Below, one piece after another: positions 5,819-10,875 of a stretch of 12,929 nucleotides of DNA. Below the pieces are notes generated by a model, which was not told the DNA's origin, searched no databases, and worked only from the letters and a program-made list of their open reading frames with translations. The DNA is taken from positions 1 through 12,929 of the forward strand of contig JBCDJN010000133.1 in the NCBI GenBank assembly GCA_039414355.1. The letters run 5' to 3'. Position numbers and translations under genes: made by a program. Numbering within the stretch: the first letter of the stretch is position 1; every line of letters begins with the position of its first letter. Source of the stretch: JBCCQL01 sp039414355 (GTDB lineage: Bacteria > Planctomycetota > Planctomycetia > Pirellulales > Lacipirellulaceae).

Positions 5819-7230
5819 CGCAGATACGTGGGCTTTGAGATGTTGAATCCGTCGGCGCCGCGGGCGGCGACGCCCTCCGCGTCGAGCGCCCAAACCGGCG
5901 AGATCTCAACGGGCGTGTCCTCGGCCACGGTCGCCCCCGCATCGCGGAGCCAGCCGGCGTGCTGGTCGACCAGGAAACGCTGCACGTACTCCGCCGTGTC
6001 CTTCGGCGCCCCCGGAGCGTTCTTGAGCGGGGCGAAGACCTCCTCCTCGGCATACTCCACCACGATCGGTCGCTCGGCCCGCGGCAGCAGGTCGAAGATG
6101 AACCGCTCGAACTTCAGTGCGTTCGGTTCGCTCGGCGTGACGTCGGCGCCCGACGCGTCGATGTGCGGCACCTTCTTCTTCGCGATGTGAAACGGGAGCG
6201 CGTCCTTCAAAGCCAGCATCCGCTCCAAGAACGCGACGCCGAACACGTGCACCGCGATGCTGCCCGCCCAGAACCGCAGTTGCCCGTCGCCGTCGCGTTG
6301 CTCGGCGACGTCGTCCGGCATATCGCTGTACTCGATCACGTTGATGCGGCCGTCGATCATGCCGAAGTTGCCGAGCTTGTCCTTCGCCTCCTGCTTGGCG
6401 ACCGCCATGCTCGTCAGCTCGCTGTCGGCAAGCAGGTGGTAGCCGAGGAACTCGGCGTCGCCGATGGGCACCATCGGGTTGTCCACCTGCAGGTAGAACA
6501 AGTGCTCGATGCCGCGACGCTGCATGTGCTCGGTGGCGCCAGACGTTGCAAGCGCGGCGACCGTGCCGCCGTGGCCATCGGGGCTGAGGAACAACCGATC
6601 CTTCGCCGCCATGAGCAGCTTGCCCGTCTCGCGATCGACGGCCGGCATGGTGCCCTGGCAGAAGATGAACAAGTCGTCCTCGGCCAAGCCAAAGCGTTCG
6701 TTCTCCGCGAGGAACGCCACTTGGTCTTCGTGCGTCGCCGGGCTGGTCATCAGATAAACGGGCACGCTGCGTCCATGGCGATTGGCGAGCGCCACCGCCT
6801 TCTCCAAGTGAACCTGCAGCAGCGTGGCCTGTGAAACCGGACCGATGGGGAACATGCCCTTCGGCTTGTCAAACCCCAAACGGCTGCCCTGCCCCCCGGC
6901 CACCAGCAGCACGCCGATTGTCCCCTCGTCGAGCGCCTGTTTGCCACGGGCCGTGGCGTCCGCCGGCGTGATGCCCAGGCCGCCGGGATTGCCGGACTGG
7001 CGATCCGCCAACCGCATCGCCGGCGGCGGCTCCGCCCGGCGGGCCAGCTCCGCCCAGTCGGGCTGATCGGTGTCCCCGCCGTGCAACTCGGCGATTTGCT
7101 CAAAGTCCACCGCGGCAATCTGCTCGGCCAGCAGCTTTTGGCCGGTTGGCGGCAGCGCGTCCCAGAAGGCGACCAGGTGCTGCTGATTGTGGGCCGTGAG
7201 CTTGGTGGTCAATTCAGCGGGAGCGGGCAT
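5815..7230 (-). CDS. UDP-sugar pyrophosphorylase (UDPGP family, UDP-GlcNAc/GalNAc type)
   Basis: A 471-aa nucleotidyltransferase. The signature loop LVAGGQGSRLGFDKPKG spans 109-125 and binds UTP. SPDGHGG at 216-222, LQVDNP at 247-252 (metal/UDP site) and KFERFIFD at 373-380 follow in the order seen in eukaryotic AGX1/UAP1. The length matches that family rather than bacterial GlmU, and there is no left-handed beta-helix acetyltransferase domain. Likely reaction: UTP plus N-acetylglucosamine-1-phosphate (or another hexose-1-phosphate) to UDP-sugar and pyrophosphate, in the cytoplasm. The GFDKPKG loop fits the UDP-N-acetylhexosamine branch, but UDP-glucose cannot be excluded. The ATG at 7230 gives a normal N-terminus with no clear Shine-Dalgarno. 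It is the first gene of the minus-strand run and feeds sugar nucleotides to pathways that include lipid A. Confidence 0.9.
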   Translation of the reverse strand: MPAPAELTTKLTAHNQQHLVAFWDALPPTGQKLLAEQIAAVDFEQIAELHGGDTDQPDWAELARRAEPPPAMRLADRQSGNPGGLGITPADATARGKQALDEGTIGVLLVAGGQGSRLGFDKPKGMFPIGPVSQATLLQVHLEKAVALANRHGRSVPVYLMTSPATHEDQVAFLAENERFGLAEDDLFIFCQGTMPAVDRETGKLLMAAKDRLFLSPDGHGGTVAALATSGATEHMQRRGIEHLFYLQVDNPMVPIGDAEFLGYHLLADSELTSMAVAKQEAKDKLGNFGMIDGRINVIEYSDMPDDVAEQRDGDGQLRFWAGSIAVHVFGVAFLERMLALKDALPFHIAKKKVPHIDASGADVTPSEPNALKFERFIFDLLPRAERPIVVEYAEEEVFAPLKNAPGAPKDTAEYVQRFLVDQHAGWLRDAGATVAEDTPVEISPVWALDAEGVAARGADGFNISKPTYLR

Positions 7231-7284
7231 GGCGGCGGAAGGGCGGCTGTAGTGGGCGGCAGAGTTGGGCGGGGCGAGAACGGG

Positions 7285-7290
7285 TACAAT
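7285..7290 (+). promoter_or_regulatory. Possible -10 element for the tandem NPF genes
   Basis: TACAAT at 7285-7290 matches the sigma-70 -10 consensus at five of six positions and lies in the 109-nt divergent gap, 49 nt before the GTG at 7340. The best -35-like word, TTGGGC at 7265-7270, is only 14 nt away, which is short, so this is tentative. Confidence 0.3.
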
Positions 7291-7339
7291 AACAGCGCTC
7301 TGGCCGCCTTTCAGCCCTCTTCACGCCACGTGGGACCGA

Positions 7340-7762
7340 GTGACCGAGAACCCGTTCGAATCGCCGAACACGCCTGCAGCCAGCGGCTCTCGCCGACGCC
7401 GGCGGTTCTACGCCCGCGGACCCCAGCAGCGGCGCCGACGACAGCAAGCCGGCTGGGTCTTCGTTTCGAGCTTTGTCGGGATGACGCTGTTGGTGCTTGC
7501 CGAGGTCTTCGTGGTCGGCGAGAAGGAGTTGGAGCGGCGAATCGCGGCGTCCGGAGCGATGATCGGTCTATCGCCGGCGGCTTCGTTTTGGACGTGGGCG
7601 GTCGTCGTCGGTGCGTTCTTGTTTGTGTTGTGGGCTGGCGGGATGACTCTGTTGGTCTCGAGCAACCCACCCCGCCAACAAGCCCGTCGCCGGCTGCTCG
7701 CCCGCCGCCCGGCGCAGGCGGATGCCAACCGCCAGACTAAGTTCCAAGAGCTGGCGCCCTAG
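7340..7762 (+). CDS. NPF-motif small membrane protein, first tandem copy
   Basis: A 140-aa protein of unknown function. The N-terminus MTENPFESP is followed by a disordered, arginine-rich stretch (RRRRRFYARGPQQRRRR, 18-34), a membrane segment at about 38-59, a charged loop (EKELERRIAA), a second membrane segment at about 82-107 and a basic tail rich in Arg and Gln. By charge, both ends probably face the cytoplasm. The GTG at 7340 is chosen because it puts the NPF motif at position 4, exactly as in the next gene and in the gene at 10762-10418. An ATG 25 codons upstream would add a low-complexity leader. Its stop (TAG, 7760-7762) shares its G with the next start codon, so the pair is surely co-translated. 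Confidence 0.78.
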   Translation: MTENPFESPNTPAASGSRRRRRFYARGPQQRRRRQQAGWVFVSSFVGMTLLVLAEVFVVGEKELERRIAASGAMIGLSPAASFWTWAVVVGAFLFVLWAGGMTLLVSSNPPRQQARRRLLARRPAQADANRQTKFQELAP

Positions 7763-8175
7763 TGACGCAGAACCCGTTCGAATCGCCGCAACCCGAGCCC
7801 GATTCGCCGTCTCGTCACTGGTTCTACGTGCACGGCACCAAACGACGGCGACGGCGTTACTTGGCCGGGAACGTGGTGGTTGGTCTTCCGTTGATCCCGA
7901 TCATGGGTGGCTTGCTGATGAAGCTGCTTTGCCTGTTTTTGCCAAGAGCAGCGGCACAAACCATTGGGGATTGGGCGGACACTATTGTGCTGCCGCTCGG
8001 CAGGGGGCCGTGGCTGACGCTCTTCATGGCCGCGATGGTCGCCGTTAGCTCCATCGTCACACGATCCGCCCAGCCCCGGGGCAAACGACGGTGGGAGCGA
8101 ACGAGAATCTGGAACAAGGCCCTCGCTCCCTGGCCGTTTCGTCGTGCCCGGCTGGCCGTGCGGCGGCGGAGATGA
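7762..8175 (+). CDS. NPF-motif small membrane protein, second tandem copy
   Basis: A 137-aa paralog of the preceding gene: MTQNPFESP start, then HWFYVHGTKRRRRRYLAGN (19-37) aligning with RRFYARGPQQRRRRQQAGW of the first copy, and two membrane segments at about 38-60 and 83-100. It ends in a basic tail RARLAVRRRR. The two genes share the identical 20-mer AGAACCCGTTCGAATCGCCG at 7347-7366 and 7769-7788, but diverge in the membrane parts, so the duplication is old or the start is under constraint. The GTG overlaps the upstream TAG by one base. It meets the 72-aa gene tail to tail with an 18-nt gap and no obvious terminator. Function unknown. Confidence 0.8.
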   Translation: MTQNPFESPQPEPDSPSRHWFYVHGTKRRRRRYLAGNVVVGLPLIPIMGGLLMKLLCLFLPRAAAQTIGDWADTIVLPLGRGPWLTLFMAAMVAVSSIVTRSAQPRGKRRWERTRIWNKALAPWPFRRARLAVRRRR

Positions 8176-8193
8176 CTGACGCCCCGGCAATCG

Positions 8194-8412
8194 CTAGTTG
8201 TCGGCCGGCTCGCCGGCGGGCTCGACCGATGTGATGTTCACCAGCGACAGAAGGGTCGGCCGCATCGCACCCGCTCGCCGTGTGAGCACCGCGGCCGAGT
8301 AGTCACCGATGATGATGAACTCGGGGCTCTGAACCACGAACTCGTCGGCATCGTTCATGCGGATTTTGATCGGGCAGTGCTTGAGTTGCCCCTGCAGGTC
8401 TTCTTTTTCCAT
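8194..8412 (-). CDS. Conserved hypothetical protein, 72 aa
   Basis: A small soluble protein without a membrane segment. It follows a pattern I associate, from memory, with a widespread planctomycete family of about 70-75 aa: an N-terminal helix (DLQGQLKHCPIKIRMNDADEF), a strand-rich middle (VVQSPEFIIIGDYSAAVLTRR) and a closing strand LLSLVNITSVEP. No catalytic motif is visible. The ATG at 8412 matches the family start; the frame stays open upstream to 8841 but only as an antisense shadow of metK. The ribosome binding site is weak (GAG 8 nt upstream). It is divergent from metK across a 153-nt gap and convergent with the NPF pair. Function unknown. Confidence 0.7.
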   Translation of the reverse strand: MEKEDLQGQLKHCPIKIRMNDADEFVVQSPEFIIIGDYSAAVLTRRAGAMRPTLLSLVNITSVEPAGEPADN

Positions 8413-8456
8413 AGAGTGCTCAGGCCCGGGTTCTTTCGCCTTGTTTTGGCGGCCCG

Positions 8457-8486
8457 TTGCCGCCCGCACATCGCTCCAAGTATACT
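8457..8486 (+). promoter_or_regulatory. Predicted sigma-70-type promoter of metK
   Basis: TTGCCG at 8457-8462 (-35, four of six consensus bases) and TATACT at 8481-8486 (-10, five of six) are separated by 18 nt. Transcription would start near 8493, leaving a leader of about 70 nt before the metK GTG. That leader is too short for a typical SAM-I riboswitch, and I see no SAM-binding aptamer. Confidence 0.5.
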
Positions 8487-8552
8487 CGCGGACTTGTACC
8501 AGCGGCCAGCGAACCAGCACGCCGCCGCGAGCGCAACTTCCCAAAGGCGTCC

Positions 8553-8558
8553 AGGAGA
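8553..8558 (+). promoter_or_regulatory. metK ribosome binding site
   Basis: AGGAGA, 7 nt before the GTG at 8566. It decides the metK start over the longer open frame, which reaches back to 8377. Confidence 0.75.
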
Positions 8559-8565
8559 ATCCCAC

Positions 8566-9789
8566 GTGGCATCCGGCAACTACTTGTTCACCAGCGAATC
8601 GGTCAGCATGGGCCACCCGGACAAAGTGTCCGACCAGATCTCCGACGCGATTGTTGACGACATCCTCGCGGGCGACCCCAACCCGGGCGACGCCCGCGTG
8701 GCGGTTGAGACGCTCTGCACCACCGGCCAGGTGGTCGTTGCTGGCGAGGTCCGCACCAGCCACTACGTCGACGTGCAGAAGGTGGTCCGCGAGACCATCA
8801 AGAAGATCGGCTACACCGACCCGTCGATCGGCTTCAGCCACGACTGCGGCGTGCTAAACGCCATCCACGAGCAGTCGGCCGACATCGCTCAAGGCGTGGA
8901 CAAGGCGTCCGACGTGGACGGCGAGCAGGGCGCCGGCGACCAGGGACTGATGTTCGGCTACGCCTGCAACGAGACCGACGTGCTGATGCCGCTGCCCATC
9001 CACCTCTCGCACCGCATCGTGGAGAAGCTCGCCCAGCTCCGCGACAGTGGCGAACTCGCTTACCTGCGGCCTGACAGCAAGAGCCAAGTCACCGTTGAGT
9101 ACGGCCCGGACAACAAGCCGATCCGCATCGACACGATCGTCGTTAGCACGCAGCACGACGAATCGATCCTCGCCCCCAGCGGCGACGTCATCACCGACGA
9201 AGCGAAGCAGGAGTTGATCGAGAAGGCGATCAAGCCGTGCCTGCCCGCCGAGTACGTGAGCGGCGAGATCACCTACCACATCAACCCGACCGGCAAGTTC
9301 GTGATCGGCGGCCCACACGGCGACACGGGGCTGACCGGGCGGAAGATCATCGTCGACACCTACGGCGGCCGCGGCCGGCATGGCGGCGGCGCCTTCAGTG
9401 GCAAGGACCCCTCCAAGGTTGACCGCTCCGCCGCCTACATGGCCCGCTACGTCGCCAAGAACATCGTCGCCGCCGGCCTGGCGGACGAAGTCGAGGTGCA
9501 GCTCGCGTACGCCATCGGCGTCGCCGAGCCGGTGAGTGTGAACGTCAACACGTTCGGCACCGGCAAGGTGGATAACGAAGCCCTGGTCGGCCTGATCCGC
9601 GAGCACTTCAAGCTAACGCCGCGTGGCCTGATCAACGAACTGGGCCTCACCAAGCCCGTGATGAGCCAGACCGCCGCCCACGGCCACTTCGGCCGCGAGC
9701 CCGGCCCCAACGGCGAGTTCAGTTGGGAGAAGACCGACAAGGCCGAGGCGCTCGCGAAGGCCGCCGAAGGCTTGGCGGTGGCCAGCTAG
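8566..9789 (+). CDS. metK: S-adenosylmethionine synthase
   Basis: A 407-aa enzyme making S-adenosylmethionine from methionine and ATP in the cytoplasm; it is essential for methylation. Hallmarks in order: GHPDK at 16-20 (ATP and Mg site), the hexapeptide-type GAGDQGLMFGYA at 122-133, GGPHGDTGLTGRK at 248-260 (phosphate-binding and K+ region) and the glycine-rich GGGAFSGKDPSKVDRSAAY at 273-291. All three MetK domains are complete; the length is slightly over the usual 384-400. The GTG start at 8566 has a good Shine-Dalgarno and gives the expected MASGNYLFTSESVSMGHPDK N-terminus. A promoter is readable upstream. ispF follows 106 nt later on the same strand, separated by an inverted repeat. Confidence 0.97.
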   Translation: MASGNYLFTSESVSMGHPDKVSDQISDAIVDDILAGDPNPGDARVAVETLCTTGQVVVAGEVRTSHYVDVQKVVRETIKKIGYTDPSIGFSHDCGVLNAIHEQSADIAQGVDKASDVDGEQGAGDQGLMFGYACNETDVLMPLPIHLSHRIVEKLAQLRDSGELAYLRPDSKSQVTVEYGPDNKPIRIDTIVVSTQHDESILAPSGDVITDEAKQELIEKAIKPCLPAEYVSGEITYHINPTGKFVIGGPHGDTGLTGRKIIVDTYGGRGRHGGGAFSGKDPSKVDRSAAYMARYVAKNIVAAGLADEVEVQLAYAIGVAEPVSVNVNTFGTGKVDNEALVGLIREHFKLTPRGLINELGLTKPVMSQTAAHGHFGREPGPNGEFSWEKTDKAEALAKAAEGLAVAS

Positions 9790-9794
9790 AAGTC

Positions 9795-9891
9795 TCACCG
9801 CAGAGATCGCAGAGAACGCAGAGGAAGTGTCAGGGAACCCCCGGGCACTTCCTTTGCTTTTTCTCTGCGTCCTCTGCGTACTCCGCGGTGA
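9795..9891. repeat. Imperfect inverted repeat of GCAGAG units between metK and ispF
   Basis: The left arm (9795-9829) has three CGCAGAG units at 9799, 9808 and 9817, a strict 9-nt period. The right arm (9846-9891) has CTCTGCG at 9863 and 9872 and CTCCGCG at 9881, also every 9 nt. Inner AGGAAGTG (9822-9829) pairs with CACTTCCT (9846-9853), outer TCACCGC with GCGGTGA, and the right arm carries about 10 extra T-rich bases as a bulge. The loop contains CCCGGG. This GCAGAG repeat type is, to my knowledge, dispersed in many environmental bacterial genomes. It starts 5 nt after the metK stop and ends 4 nt before the ispF ATG, so it could form a large RNA hairpin in a metK-ispF transcript. Confidence 0.85.
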
Positions 9892-9895
9892 ATCC

Positions 9896-10378
9896 ATGAG
9901 CTACCGCATCGGCCTCGGCGAAGACACGCACCGCCTCGAACCCGGCGGCCCGCTGCGGCTGGGCGGCGTCGATGTGCCGCACAACAAGCAGGCGGTGGGC
10001 CACTCCGACGCGGACGTCCTTCTGCACGCCATCACCGACGCCCTGCTGGGCGCCGTCTCCGACCACGACATCGGCAGCCTCTTCCCCAACACCGACCCGG
10101 CCAACGCCGGCCGCGACTCGGCCGACTTCCTGCGGGCCGCCTACCAGGTGGTGGAAGACGAGGGCTACGAGCTGGCGAACCTCGACTGCGTGGTCGCCGC
10201 CCAGCGCCCCAAGCTGCTGCCGTACAAGGACGCCATCCGCCAGCGGATTGCCGAAATTCTCGATGTCCCCGCCGCCGCCATCGGCCTGAAGGCGAAGACC
10301 GGCGAGAACGTCGGCCCCGTCGGCCGCGAAGAGGCAATCGAAGCCCGCTGCGTGGCGTTAGTGGCACGCTCGGATTAA
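9896..10378 (+). CDS. ispF: 2-C-methyl-D-erythritol 2,4-cyclodiphosphate synthase
   Basis: A 160-aa enzyme of the non-mevalonate isoprenoid pathway. It cyclises CDP-methylerythritol 2-phosphate to MEcPP with release of CMP. The metal ligands Asp10 and His12 (GLGEDTHRL) and His44 (DVLLHAI) are present. GHSDAD (35-40), DIGSLFPNTDP (58-68) and the C-terminal KAKTGENVGPVGREEAIEA (132-150) complete the family pattern. Length is standard (about 157-160), and it is stand-alone, not fused to IspD. The ATG at 9896 begins the conserved MSYRIGLG; the frame is open upstream but runs through the inverted repeat. No Shine-Dalgarno is present because the repeat arm occupies that place. It is probably transcribed with metK. 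Confidence 0.96.
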   Translation: MSYRIGLGEDTHRLEPGGPLRLGGVDVPHNKQAVGHSDADVLLHAITDALLGAVSDHDIGSLFPNTDPANAGRDSADFLRAAYQVVEDEGYELANLDCVVAAQRPKLLPYKDAIRQRIAEILDVPAAAIGLKAKTGENVGPVGREEAIEARCVALVARSD

Positions 10379-10417
10379 CCGTCTCGGTCTCTTCTACTGC
10401 CGGTAGCGATCGATCCG

Positions 10418-10762
10418 CTAATCGAAATCAACTCGCAAGCCGCCGACCGACTTGGCTGCAAGGTTGTAGATGAACGCTCCAACCAAACCGCCTAGGAACC
10501 CGAAGACAATCAGGCCGATAAACATGCCCACCAGTGCGCCAATCGCAGCTCCTGCCCCCTGGGCGTCGCCGCTGCCGACGGCAGCGATCAAGAGGATAGG
10601 GACGTAGATCAATGCAAACGCGCCGTACAGCAAGGCTGCGACTTTGCCAGCTTGCAGCGGGTGGACGTAGCGGAGCGTGAAAGTTCCCCTGGCAGACCGG
10701 AGGTAGTCTGGGGTGTCACTGGGACCGCCTTCTATGGGTGCTTGAAAGGGGTTGTCGCTCAC
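10418..10762 (-). CDS. NPF-motif membrane protein with glycine-rich transmembrane hairpin
   Basis: A 114-aa protein of unknown function. MSDNPFQAP at the N-terminus is followed by a polar linker, RSARGTFTLRYVHPLQAGKVAALLYG (23-48), a membrane segment at about 41-63 and a long glycine/alanine-rich hydrophobic stretch at about 70-101. It ends in FIYNLAAKSVGGLRVDFD. The closing IYN...GGLRVDF pattern resembles DUF3566-like small membrane proteins; this comparison is from memory and tentative. GTG at 10762 is supported by AGGAG at 10772-10768 with a 5-nt spacer and by the position of the NPF motif. It is convergent with ispF (39-nt gap, no clear terminator) and divergent from cysS. It shares only the N-terminal motif and small size with the tandem pair at 7340-8175. 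Confidence 0.8.
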   Translation of the reverse strand: MSDNPFQAPIEGGPSDTPDYLRSARGTFTLRYVHPLQAGKVAALLYGAFALIYVPILLIAAVGSGDAQGAGAAIGALVGMFIGLIVFGFLGGLVGAFIYNLAAKSVGGLRVDFD

Positions 10763-10875
10763 GGCGTCTCCTAAGTTGCTTTGGGGGTCAGTTTCGGCTT
10801 CAGTCTTTCTTCGAAGCCCAGAGGGACGGTAGGCTACCGCAATCCTCCCGCTCACCCAACGACGCCTACAAGAAG
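10763..10875. promoter_or_regulatory. Divergent promoter gap of cysS with a short palindrome
   Basis: 113 nt separate two divergent starts, so promoters for both should lie here, but I could not find a clear -10/-35 pair on either strand. CGGTAG at 10827-10832 and CTACCG at 10834-10839 form a near-perfect palindrome around one G. It is too tight to be a hairpin and may be a dimeric regulator site. Before the cysS ATG only AAGAAG is present, a weak ribosome binding site. Confidence 0.3.

Noticed and set aside
5030..6190. Long plus-strand open frame (386 codons) across the MFS, CYTH and pyrophosphorylase genes
   Set aside because: It is antisense to three well-supported genes, is rich in Arg, Ala and Gly with no domain, and has no ribosome binding site. 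Such frames are common opposite GC-rich genes.
5959..6834. Plus-strand open frame (291 codons) opposite the pyrophosphorylase
   Set aside because: The translation is dominated by Val, Leu, Arg and His repeats mirroring codon bias on the other strand, with no family motif.
8413..8565. SAM riboswitch before metK
   Set aside because: Suspected because metK is a classic target, but the predicted leader is only about 70 nt and I could not trace the paired elements of SAM-I, SAM-II or SAM-IV aptamers. cmscan would settle it.
8413..8841. N-terminal extension of the 72-aa gene to 8841
   Set aside because: This part is antisense to the metK promoter and start. Family resemblance begins at the ATG at 8412.
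9795..9891. CRISPR-like array in the metK-ispF gap
   Set aside because: The repeated units are 7 nt at a 9-nt period and lie in opposite orientation in the two arms, which is a hairpin repeat and not direct repeats with spacers.
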